In this document: one piece after another, positions 1 through 7,858 of the stretch
Layout: the number at the start of each line of letters is the position of its first letter
Position numbering within the stretch: position 1 is the stretch's first letter
NCBI GenBank assembly: GCA_937934135.1
Contig: CALHAW010000002.1
Span: 96,261 to 160,260 of the forward strand
Reading direction: 5' to 3'
Length of the DNA stretch: 64,000 nucleotides
Source: an uncultured Alphaproteobacteria bacterium
GTDB taxonomy: Bacteria > Pseudomonadota > Alphaproteobacteria > Micavibrionales > Micavibrionaceae
Translations under genes and position numbers: made by a program
Notes under the pieces: model-generated
Databases searched by the model: none
What the model was told of the DNA's origin: nothing
Seen by the model: the letters and a program-made list of their open reading frames with translations, nothing else

Positions 1-810
1 GTTGCCCTGACACGGGCAGAAAATCATCTTTATATTGGTGGATATCTTTCTAAACAAAAACCTTTAGATAGTAGTTGGTATTATCAATGCCAAAGCGGAT
101 TTGAAAAACACCCCGATACAATAAACACGGAAGATGTTTTAACAGTGAGCAATCCGATGATTGGGAAGCCAGATAAAAAGCAAAATGCCGCTTCATCATC
201 AAAAGAGAAAATAAAAACACCCGCTTGGCTGTTTAAGACTATCCCAGAAGAACCTAGCCCGCCAAGGCCGCTTGCGCCATCTCGGCCTTCGGGGGATGAT
301 GTGCCTACGCTTTCTCCCCTTCAATCAAATGATCAGAAACGGTTTATACGCGGGAACGTCACACATAAATTATTACAAATTTTACCTGATTTACCATCAG
401 ATCAATGGAACATTGCCGCACAAAAATATGTTGCCCTGCCTGTCCACGGCCTATCACAAAAAATCCAAGAGAGCATTGTGCGTGAGACATTAGACGTACT
501 GAATCATCCTGAATTTGCTGCAATTTTTGGCGCAGGGTCTATGGCGGAGACGCCCATTACAGGCCTTATTCATGGCAATCAATTAGTGTCGGGGCAAATT
601 GACCGCTTATTAATCACAGAAACAGAAATTCTAATTATTGATTACAAAACCAATCGTCCACCCCCAACCGATGCAAAGGATATTCCCGCAATTTATAAAC
701 GACAAATGCAATCTTATCGGGATATCATAAAAGAAATCTACCCAAACCATATTATTAAAACAGCGCTGATTTGGACAGATGGCCCAAACTTAATGATCAT
801 CACGCCATAA
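1..810 (+). CDS. addA: AddA double-strand break repair helicase-nuclease, C-terminal part (5' partial)
   Basis: The frame is open from base 1, so this is the last 269 residues of a larger gene; the ORF-track start at 145 is only an internal ATG. The first residues, VALTRAENHLYI, are helicase motif VI of UvrD-type enzymes. The rest is a RecB-type PD-(D/E)XK nuclease domain: RGNVTHKLLQ near residue 117, then GQIDRL with the Asp at residue 201, then IIDYKTNR with Asp214 and Lys216 as likely metal and catalytic residues. AddAB resects double-strand ends for RecA-dependent repair. An addA gene next to trxA is a common alphaproteobacterial arrangement. The N-terminal ATPase half and addB must lie outside the window. 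Confidence 0.9.
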   Translation, partial: VALTRAENHLYIGGYLSKQKPLDSSWYYQCQSGFEKHPDTINTEDVLTVSNPMIGKPDKKQNAASSSKEKIKTPAWLFKTIPEEPSPPRPLAPSRPSGDDVPTLSPLQSNDQKRFIRGNVTHKLLQILPDLPSDQWNIAAQKYVALPVHGLSQKIQESIVRETLDVLNHPEFAAIFGAGSMAETPITGLIHGNQLVSGQIDRLLITETEILIIDYKTNRPPPTDAKDIPAIYKRQMQSYRDIIKEIYPNHIIKTALIWTDGPNLMIITP

Positions 811-828
811 GGCGTTGAAGCGCCTTAT
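807..828 (+). terminator. Hairpin overlapping the addA stop codon
   Basis: ATAAGGCG and CGCCTTAT form a perfect 8-bp stem around a 6-nt loop. The left arm contains the addA stop codon. The following AATTTATG is only a weak U-tract, so this may be a partial terminator or an mRNA 3'-end stabiliser between addA and trxA. Confidence 0.4.
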
Positions 829-886
829 AATTTATGTAACAATTTACTCGTCATTCCCGAAGACAAGCTTAGAAGGAGAAAATAAA

Positions 887-1207
887 ATGAGCAGTGTAAA
901 TATATCTGATGCAGATTTTGAAAATGAGGTTTTAAAAGCAGACGGCCCCGTTATGGTCGATTTCTGGGCCGAATGGTGTGGTCCGTGTAAGGCACTTTCG
1001 CCTATCGTTGATGAAGTTGCCAACGAAGTGGCTGGTAAAATGAAAATCGTTAAAGTCAATATTGATGAAAACCCAAATGCACCCACAAAATATGGTGTAC
1101 GTGGCATTCCAACATTGATGGTTTTTAAAGGTGGTGAGCTGATCGATACAAAGGTTGGCGGCATGTCCAAAACGCAACTCAATGAATGGCTTGCTTCTGT
1201 AGCATAA
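887..1207 (+). CDS. trxA: Thioredoxin TrxA
   Basis: This is a 106-residue thioredoxin of normal length with the active site WCGPC in the context DFWAEWCGPCK and the cis-proline segment RGIPTLMVF. It reduces protein disulfides in the cytoplasm, taking electrons from thioredoxin reductase. I start at the ATG at 887 rather than the ORF-track start at 815, because the sequence AGAAGGAG lies just upstream of 887 and the resulting N-terminus MSSVNISDADF matches the family. It follows addA in the same direction and is closed by a good terminator. Confidence 0.95.
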   Translation: MSSVNISDADFENEVLKADGPVMVDFWAEWCGPCKALSPIVDEVANEVAGKMKIVKVNIDENPNAPTKYGVRGIPTLMVFKGGELIDTKVGGMSKTQLNEWLASVA

Positions 1208-1225
1208 TTTCACTTTAAAAATTCC

Positions 1226-1274
1226 AAAGGTCACCTCAAGTTATTGTATTATAAAATGACAGGTGGCCTTTTTT
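1226..1274 (+). terminator. Rho-independent terminator after trxA
   Basis: AAAGGTCACCT pairs with AGGTGGCCTTT (one G-U pair) across a loop of about 24 nt and is followed by a run of T. It ends directly before the first possible start of the next gene. Confidence 0.75.
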
Positions 1275-1275
1275 C

Positions 1276-3087
1276 ATGTTTAATGGACAAATAATGTCCA
1301 AACATACCATCATCATGCCGCCACCTGAAAAAGCCCCCCTTCACACAGGTAATATTTTCAGCTGGATGTGGTATTTTCTATCCCCTTACAGATTAGCCAT
1401 CATCGGATTCTTTAGTTTACGAACAGCACGCCATACATGGTTCAGCCTTCTTCCCATTGTAATGGGATTTATTATTGACGCCTTAAGCACAGGAAAGGCT
1501 GCAGAAAACCCAGATTTTTACGTCACTATTATTATTGTTTATATGGTCGGTTTTGGTATCTTTCTTATTAACTACGTTTATGTAAGAGAGGCCGCTGCAG
1601 TTCAAAAAGCGATCAGAGCCATAACGCTCTACAGCATTAATCACCTCAATAAGCTCTCTTTAAGCTGGCACGAAAACCAAGGATCTGGCGGAAAGCTTCA
1701 ACGTGTTATGACGGGGCGTAAAGGTTTTGACGAAATTTTACGGCATGTTAGATGGGATCTTTTTCCTCTCATTGGTGACATGTTCGCCATTATTATATCA
1801 GCAATCATTACAGATATTCCTATATTCTATATTTGGATGTATCTTGGTTTTATTAGCACTTACTTGTTTACTTCATGGTATTTTGCGCGGCCTTACTTAC
1901 GGCTTTATGATAAATTTAATGCAAAATTTGAAAAACTTCTCTCTGGTGTTTATGAATTTGTGAGCGCAATTCGCACTGCCAAAGCATTTCATATTGGTGG
2001 TTATATTAATAAAAAGGCAGAGGCATTAGAAACTTCGGGGCAAGAAGCGGTAATGAATGCCTTTTCAACCAATCTTATGCGTTGGACAATATCCAACCTT
2101 GTTGGTGGTATTTGGATATTTCTATTTATCTGGATTGGCTTTCATCAAGTTCTTGAAGGCAATATGACGGCTGGGATGTATACATCCACTTTCTTTCTTG
2201 CCACGTATATATGGCATAATTGCGAGGTTATTGGCTCAATACTGGAAAAAGCTTATGAGTACGGCAATGGGGTTGATCGATTGGTTCAAACTTTACGCGT
2301 CAAGCCCAAAGATCTTGATTTAACACCTGCGCAGCACATTCCTGAAAATTGGGAGCAAATTACGCTCGATAATGTTTCTTATATTTATGGGGGAGACGCC
2401 AATCAGGGCATTAAAGACATTTCCTTTACCGTCACGCGGGGGCAAAAAATTGCATTTGTAGGCAATAGCGGCGCAGGAAAATCAACGCTTGTGAAATTAT
2501 TAATGAAGCAAATGCTTCAAGATTCTGGTGACTTTAAAATTGGAAACGCACCCATCAGCCATATTCCAACAGGCGATTGGTTGTCACAAATTGGGTTTGT
2601 GCCGCAAGATGTGGAGCTGTTTAATTTAACTATTCGGGAAAATATCTTGATTGATCGGGATGATGTCAGTGATGATTTTTTACAAGAAATTTTAAAGCAA
2701 TCTGCCCTTAATGAATTTGTCGATTCCCTGCCTGATAAATTAGACACCATTATTGGGGAACGCGGCGTGAAGCTTTCTGGTGGGCAACGCCAACGACTGG
2801 GGATTGCCCGCGCACTCATCCGTAATGCATCTATTATGATTTTCGATGAAGCGACCAGCTCGCTCGATTCCATATCAGAATCCCGTATTCAAACCGCGAT
2901 TGAGAATAGCTTTGAAGGACGCACTGTCTTTGTCATCGCGCACCGCCTTTCAACCGTGCGTAATGTTGACCGTATTATCGTACTGGATGAGGGAAAAATT
3001 ATTGAAGAAGGAACTTTTGATGCACTTATTGCCAAAGAAGGGCATTTCGCCACACTTTGGTCGATGCAAACAAATGAAACAATTTAA
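1276..3087 (+). CDS. ABC exporter, fused membrane and ATPase domains (MsbA-like half transporter)
   Basis: The 603-residue protein has an N-terminal membrane domain with about six hydrophobic segments, followed by an ATPase domain. Visible ATPase motifs are Walker A GNSGAGKST (about 396-404), signature LSGGQRQRLGIARAL (about 500), Walker B IMIFDEATSSLD (about 521) and the H-loop region VIAHRLSTVRN (about 553). It should work as a homodimer in the inner membrane. The substrate is unknown; lipids, peptides and drugs are all possible for this fold. Start choice is uncertain: the ATG at 1276 abuts the preceding terminator and the ATG at 1294 (MSKHTII) is an alternative. It converges with infC, 14 bp apart. 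Confidence 0.85.
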   Translation: MFNGQIMSKHTIIMPPPEKAPLHTGNIFSWMWYFLSPYRLAIIGFFSLRTARHTWFSLLPIVMGFIIDALSTGKAAENPDFYVTIIIVYMVGFGIFLINYVYVREAAAVQKAIRAITLYSINHLNKLSLSWHENQGSGGKLQRVMTGRKGFDEILRHVRWDLFPLIGDMFAIIISAIITDIPIFYIWMYLGFISTYLFTSWYFARPYLRLYDKFNAKFEKLLSGVYEFVSAIRTAKAFHIGGYINKKAEALETSGQEAVMNAFSTNLMRWTISNLVGGIWIFLFIWIGFHQVLEGNMTAGMYTSTFFLATYIWHNCEVIGSILEKAYEYGNGVDRLVQTLRVKPKDLDLTPAQHIPENWEQITLDNVSYIYGGDANQGIKDISFTVTRGQKIAFVGNSGAGKSTLVKLLMKQMLQDSGDFKIGNAPISHIPTGDWLSQIGFVPQDVELFNLTIRENILIDRDDVSDDFLQEILKQSALNEFVDSLPDKLDTIIGERGVKLSGGQRQRLGIARALIRNASIMIFDEATSSLDSISESRIQTAIENSFEGRTVFVIAHRLSTVRNVDRIIVLDEGKIIEEGTFDALIAKEGHFATLWSMQTNETI

Positions 3088-3101
3088 CCTATTCTTACAA
3101 T

Positions 3102-3773
3102 CTATTCTGCGGCAGATTCTTTCGCGGCTTCTTTTGCAACTTCTTGCGCGGCTTCATTGGCCGCATCCTTAACGGCTTGCTCAGCTGCTTTTTCTGCAGC
3201 AATTTTTTCTTTCGCAACGCGTTCTGCGGCTGTTTTATCATAAGCCAAAATCATAATCATTTGGCGCCCTTCCATTTTAGGAGCAAATTCTACTTTTGAT
3301 AGATCAGCCAGATCATCACGGATACGTTCTAATAATTTCGCCGCCTGGTCTTTATAGGCCATTTCACGGCCACGAAAACGCAGCGTTACTTTAACTTTAT
3401 CCTCATTACCAAGAAATTTACGCGCAGCCTTCATTTTTACACCATAATCATGGTCTTCAATATTGGGGCGAACCTTAATTTCTTTTACATCTACTGTTTT
3501 TTGTTTCTTGCGGGCTTCGGCAGCTTTCTTTTGCTGCTCATATTTATATTTCCCAAAATCAAGAATTTTACAAACTGGAATATCAGCGTTAGGGGAAACT
3601 TCAACAAGGTCTAAACCGGCTTCGTCAGCGTGTTTTACGCCTTCTTCGACGCTCATCACACCAAGCATCTCTCCATCAGAACCAACAACACGAATTTTGC
3701 TGGCGGTAATATCATTGTTAATACGGGGCCCTTTTTTCTTAGGGGGTTGTTGTTGTGATGGTGGTCTAGCGAT
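3102..3773 (-). CDS. infC: Translation initiation factor IF-3, with ATC start codon
   Basis: IF-3 binds the 30S subunit, prevents premature 50S joining and checks start codons. The ORF track begins at an internal ATG (3668). The frame continues upstream for 35 codons to read (M)ARPPSQQQPPKKKGPRINND, the classical IF-3 N-terminus, and the codon before Ala is ATC with an AAGGAG Shine-Dalgarno 9 nt upstream. There is no ATG, GTG or TTG that could replace it without losing this conserved part. The full protein is 223 residues: N domain, lysine-rich linker (YKYEQQKKAAEARKKQ), C domain, and an Ala/Glu/Lys-rich C-terminal extension of about 40 residues. Rare AUU/AUC starts allow IF-3 autoregulation in other bacteria. 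It lies downstream of thrS and tspO. Confidence 0.93.
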   Translation of the reverse strand: MARPPSQQQPPKKKGPRINNDITASKIRVVGSDGEMLGVMSVEEGVKHADEAGLDLVEVSPNADIPVCKILDFGKYKYEQQKKAAEARKKQKTVDVKEIKVRPNIEDHDYGVKMKAARKFLGNEDKVKVTLRFRGREMAYKDQAAKLLERIRDDLADLSKVEFAPKMEGRQMIMILAYDKTAAERVAKEKIAAEKAAEQAVKDAANEAAQEVAKEAAKESAAE

Positions 3774-3788
3774 GGCTCGTTTCTCCTT
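3771..3788 (-). promoter_or_regulatory. infC: infC ribosome binding site and ATC initiation codon
   Basis: On the minus strand AAGGAG (3788-3783) is followed after 9 nt by ATC (3773-3771) and then GCTAGACCA. A strong Shine-Dalgarno with a non-canonical start is the signature of IF-3 self-control, in which IF-3 rejects its own start codon when abundant. Confidence 0.8.
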
Positions 3789-3884
3789 TTATTGTTTACG
3801 TTTTAATATTCTATAATATCTATATGAATGAAGCATTAATAGGCGCAAATAGGCGCTTTTGCAAGTATTTTGCGTTAATTACGA

Positions 3885-4346
3885 TCATACGTTTAAAGCC
3901 CAAATAAAATAGCTCAAAACACTCGCAAAGCTGGTCCACGCCATAAGTGGCATCATCAACACAGATGAAAGACGTACAACCTTCAAAGATTTAACAATAA
4001 ACACCAGATTCACGAGACTCAGGGCAATAATCCATATCAACCCCAACGTAATATAATGCAGGCCAAAAAAGATTGGTGTCCATGCCCAGTTCATCATCAT
4101 ATAAAGAGCAAAGATCATTTTAAGAGATTTTGAAGCAGGGACGCGCCATAAATTCCATCCCGCAATCGCAATCATGACGTACAGAATGCTCCAAACAATG
4201 GGGAATATATAGTTGGGTGGATTAAATGATGGTTTTTCAAGCGCCTGATACCAGCCTTGCATGCCACCTTGCGTGACTTGACCAATCCCAAAAGAAATCA
4301 CTAAAAACGCGATGATCCAAACAACAAGCTGTACGTATTTATTCAT
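3885..4346 (-). CDS. tspO: TspO/MBR family tryptophan-rich membrane protein
   Basis: The 153-residue protein has five hydrophobic segments and the family pattern FNPPNYIFPIVWSILYVMIA, with many tryptophans (WAWTPIFFG and others). TspO proteins bind porphyrins and other hydrophobic ligands and are linked to tetrapyrrole and stress regulation; the exact role here is unknown. The start codon lies 2 nt after the thrS stop (TAAGTATG on the minus strand), with no good Shine-Dalgarno of its own, so translation is probably coupled to thrS. Its place between thrS and infC is unusual. Confidence 0.88.
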   Translation of the reverse strand: MNKYVQLVVWIIAFLVISFGIGQVTQGGMQGWYQALEKPSFNPPNYIFPIVWSILYVMIAIAGWNLWRVPASKSLKMIFALYMMMNWAWTPIFFGLHYITLGLIWIIALSLVNLVFIVKSLKVVRLSSVLMMPLMAWTSFASVLSYFIWALNV

Positions 4347-4348
4347 AC

Positions 4349-6349
4349 TTAATAAGGTGCTTGAGCAAGGTCAGCTAAGGTTGCAACAGCTTCATCAAGA
4401 TTTTGGATGTCCTGTGCCTGTGATCCTAAACGGCGAATAGCTACTTTTTTCTCTTCGGCCTCACGCATACCAACAACAAACAAATTTTGAACCTTTGCCA
4501 ATGAATGTTCGCGTACTTTATAATTAATTTTTTCGTTACGGATATCAAGCTCCGCCCGAATACCCGCTGCCGTTAATTTTGCGTGTACTTCTTTCGCGTA
4601 ATCATTCGCATCACCCGTAATGGTTGCCACCACACATTGTGTCGGCGCAAGCCAAAGGGGAAGCTTACCCGCATAGCTTTCAATCATAATGCCAATAAAG
4701 CGTTCCAACGCACCCAAGGCAGCGCGGTGCAACATAACAGGACGTTGTTTTGACCCATCTTGTTCAATATAGGTCGCATCAAGGCGTTCCGGTAAATTAA
4801 AGTCGAGCTGTAATGTGCCGCAACCCCATTCACGACCAATGGCATCACGAATAATAAAGCCAACTTTTGGCCCGTAAAATGCACCATCCCCTTCACTTAC
4901 TTCATAAGGCATGCCTGTCTGTTTTAAGGCATCTTCTAACGCGGCTTCGGCTTTATCCCAAATTTCATCTGATCCCACACGCAATTCAGGGCGTGTTTCA
5001 AAGACAATTTTATAATCATCAAAGCCTAAATCCTGATACATTGCCTGTACGAGTTTGAAGAATTTGATTGATTCTTCCAATATCTGATCTTCGCGGCAGA
5101 AAATATGTGCATCATCTTGAACAAATTGACGAAGACGCATAATACCGTGTAATGCGCCATGTGCCTCATTTCTGTGACAACATCCAAATTCAGAAAGACG
5201 GATCGGTAAATCACGATAAGATTTAATCCCTTGGTTAAAAATCTGTACGTGCGCAGGACAATTCATTGGCTTCAACGCCAAAAATTCCTTTGGTTCTTCA
5301 TCATAAACCGGACCCTCTTCATTATTATTTGGCACAACATCAGGGACAACAAACATATCTTCACGATATTTTTGCCAATGGCCTGAGGCCTTCCAAAATT
5401 TTGAATGCATTAACTGCGGTGTACGTACTTCAAGATATCCATCATCACTTAAACGGCGACGGACATACCTTTCTAATTGATTATAAACCACATAACCCTG
5501 AGGGTGCCAAAAGACTGATCCTTGGGCTTCTTCTTGCATATGGAAGAGATCCATTTCTCGGCCTAATTTACGATGATCCCGCGCTTCCGCTTCTTCAAGC
5601 TGCGTGAGGTGGGCATCAAGTTCTTTTTGATCACGCCATACCGTTCCATAGATACGGGTCAGCATTGTACGGTTTGAATCACCGCGCCAATAAGCACCCG
5701 CAACCTTCATTAGTTTAAACGCCGTTCCAACATTCTTTGTTGTTGGCATGTGGGGGCCACGGCAAAGGTCAATCCAACCCTCTGTGCCTTCCCCTTGTTT
5801 ATACATTTTAAGATCTTCGCCTTCAGGAAGATCTTGGATGAGTTCAACTTTATATGTCTCACCCTTATTCGTGAAATATTGAATGGCATCCTCACGGCTC
5901 CATACTTCACGGACAAAAGCAGAATTACGCTCAATAATTTTACGCATTTCTTTTTCAATCGCAGGGAAATCATCCGTGCTAAAGGGGGCCTCCCCTTCGG
6001 CGCGGGCAAAATCATAGTAAAAACCATTCTCGATAGAGGGGCCAATAGTGACTTGTGTACCAGGAAAAAGATTCTGTACAGCTTCGGCCATCACATGGGC
6101 GGCGTCATGACGGATAAGTTCTAACGCTTGATCATCAGCACGTTTAACAAGCGCGATAGAGACATTTTGATTAATAGGAAGCGAAAGATCAGAGAGTTCA
6201 CCATCAATTTCAATCGCCACGCAAGCCTTCGCCAGAGATTTTGAGATATCCGTAGCAATTTCTATTCCAGTAATACCGGACGCATATTCGCGCACTGCGC
6301 CATCGGGGAGTGTAATTTGAACCATTTCTATTGTCTGTTGTGCTTCCAT
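4349..6349 (-). CDS. thrS: Threonyl-tRNA synthetase
   Basis: The 666-residue enzyme is close to the usual 640-650. Domains in order: TGS (about 9-70), the editing domain with [11 protein letters not shown] and the IENGFYYDF segment, the class II catalytic core with the zinc-ligand segment PMNCPAH (about residue 360) and [14 protein letters not shown], and the C-terminal anticodon-binding domain. It charges tRNA-Thr in the cytoplasm. The track start gives eight extra residues; the ATG at 6325 (MVQITLPDG) matches the family better, and neither start has a clear Shine-Dalgarno. It heads thrS-tspO-infC and lies only 33 bp after the type I secretion adaptor gene, so some readthrough from upstream is possible. 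Confidence 0.96.
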   Translation of the reverse strand: MEAQQTIEMVQITLPDGAVREYASGITGIEIATDISKSLAKACVAIEIDGELSDLSLPINQNVSIALVKRADDQALELIRHDAAHVMAEAVQNLFPGTQVTIGPSIENGFYYDFARAEGEAPFSTDDFPAIEKEMRKIIERNSAFVREVWSREDAIQYFTNKGETYKVELIQDLPEGEDLKMYKQGEGTEGWIDLCRGPHMPTTKNVGTAFKLMKVAGAYWRGDSNRTMLTRIYGTVWRDQKELDAHLTQLEEAEARDHRKLGREMDLFHMQEEAQGSVFWHPQGYVVYNQLERYVRRRLSDDGYLEVRTPQLMHSKFWKASGHWQKYREDMFVVPDVVPNNNEEGPVYDEEPKEFLALKPMNCPAHVQIFNQGIKSYRDLPIRLSEFGCCHRNEAHGALHGIMRLRQFVQDDAHIFCREDQILEESIKFFKLVQAMYQDLGFDDYKIVFETRPELRVGSDEIWDKAEAALEDALKQTGMPYEVSEGDGAFYGPKVGFIIRDAIGREWGCGTLQLDFNLPERLDATYIEQDGSKQRPVMLHRAALGALERFIGIMIESYAGKLPLWLAPTQCVVATITGDANDYAKEVHAKLTAAGIRAELDIRNEKINYKVREHSLAKVQNLFVVGMREAEEKKVAIRRLGSQAQDIQNLDEAVATLADLAQAPY

Positions 6350-6382
6350 AAAGACAGTAATAACGCCCTAAAACCGCTCTGT

Positions 6383-7834
6383 CTAGCGTTCGTTAAGAGA
6401 ATTACCGAGGGTTTTGATTAATGGCTTAAGCAGATATTCCATCACAGTTTTCTCACCTGTTAAAATATCAACAGACGCCACCATTCCCGGAATAATTGGC
6501 AAAACCTCACCCTTACGCTTCAGGGAGTTTTCTTCGGTTAACATTTGAACAAGATAAAAGCTGTTACCTTCTTCATCAGTAATTGCATCAGGCGAAATAC
6601 CGACCACTTTGGCCTTAAGTCCGCCATAAATGGCAAAATCATAAGCCGTAATTTTAACAATCCCTTCTTGTTCTGGATAAAGAAACGCAATGTCTTTGGG
6701 GTTAATCCGTGCCTCAATCAAAAGCTGATCATCTTTTGGAACAATTTCAATAAATTCCTGACCAGGTTGCACCACTCCGCCTTCAGTATAAACTTTTAGG
6801 TCTTTAATATATCCATTCACAGGGGACTTAATATCCGCGCGTGTTTTACGGTCCTTCAAACCCGCAAGCCCTTGCTTAATGGCATTCATTTCAACCAGCT
6901 GGGCGGAAAGTTCTGTTTGCGCCCGCGCCTTCGCCGCAGATTTCACTTCACCAATCCGTGCATTTGCCTCACGGATAGCCGAACGCGCACGAGGAATAGC
7001 CGATAGCACACCATTTAATTCAGTCTGGCGTTCTTTAATTTGACGGTCAAGTTGCAGTAATTCCATCCGCGGAGCAGCGCCACGGGCAATAAGCGGTTCA
7101 ACCATCGCTTTTTCTTCACGCACCAAACCTAATTGCCCTCGAATATCACTGGCGCGGACTTGAAGCTCATTTAATTCTTGTGAACGCTGTGATTTTTGCT
7201 GCTCCATAATATTAGTTTGCGAAGCAATTTGCGCTTTATTCGCGCTGTAGGTGTTCATTTCTTCAACCACAGATTGCGGTGCGCCTTGCATAACTTCCTC
7301 GGGAAACTCAGGAACACGGCCCTCTACCTCTGCTTGTAAACGTGTCACCGCCGCAAGCAGACCAAGATAACGGGCTTCATTTGACCCAAGATCAGAAGAA
7401 GCGGCAATATCACTCAAACGGACAAGAATATCGCCCTTTTTGACCTCATCACCTTTTTTGATAAAAAATTCTTCGACAATCCCGCCTTCAAGAGAAGATA
7501 TTTTTTGAATTTCAGTCGCAGGGATAACCGTACCATCGCCGCGCGTGACCTCATCCAATTTGGCAAAGCTGGCCCAGATAAAGAAAATAATCCAAAAACC
7601 CAAAATAGAAAAAAGCAAAATATGTGCAGATAAAGGTAGATCTTCATCTGCATCAAAGAAACGTTCCCCTTGCGCCTGTACGCGTCCAATATGTTCGTTT
7701 AACCATTGTTTACGATCATCCGCCGCGATCTCACCCTCACTCATGCCTTCACGCATTTTCATTTGCATGGCATTGGCTAGATTCTTATCTTGGCCTTTGA
7801 TTTCCTTAAGCGGTTTTTTCTTTTTATTAAACAT
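6383..7834 (-). CDS. HlyD-family type I secretion periplasmic adaptor (LapC-like)
   Basis: The 483-residue membrane fusion protein has a cytoplasmic N-terminus of about 70 residues, one membrane segment (about 71-90, ILLFSILGFWIIFFIWASF), a lipoyl/biotinyl half-motif EEFFIKKGDEVKKGDILVRL, a long coiled-coil region (about 160-310) and a C-terminal beta-barrel part. It bridges the inner-membrane ATPase and the TolC-like outer-membrane channel. It sits 24 bp behind the ATPase gene on the same strand, within the locus that carries the giant adhesin, which is its likely substrate. Confidence 0.92.
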   Translation of the reverse strand: MFNKKKKPLKEIKGQDKNLANAMQMKMREGMSEGEIAADDRKQWLNEHIGRVQAQGERFFDADEDLPLSAHILLFSILGFWIIFFIWASFAKLDEVTRGDGTVIPATEIQKISSLEGGIVEEFFIKKGDEVKKGDILVRLSDIAASSDLGSNEARYLGLLAAVTRLQAEVEGRVPEFPEEVMQGAPQSVVEEMNTYSANKAQIASQTNIMEQQKSQRSQELNELQVRASDIRGQLGLVREEKAMVEPLIARGAAPRMELLQLDRQIKERQTELNGVLSAIPRARSAIREANARIGEVKSAAKARAQTELSAQLVEMNAIKQGLAGLKDRKTRADIKSPVNGYIKDLKVYTEGGVVQPGQEFIEIVPKDDQLLIEARINPKDIAFLYPEQEGIVKITAYDFAIYGGLKAKVVGISPDAITDEEGNSFYLVQMLTEENSLKRKGEVLPIIPGMVASVDILTGEKTVMEYLLKPLIKTLGNSLNER

Positions 7835-7858
7835 GGCTTTCCTCTTATTCAGGCCTTT

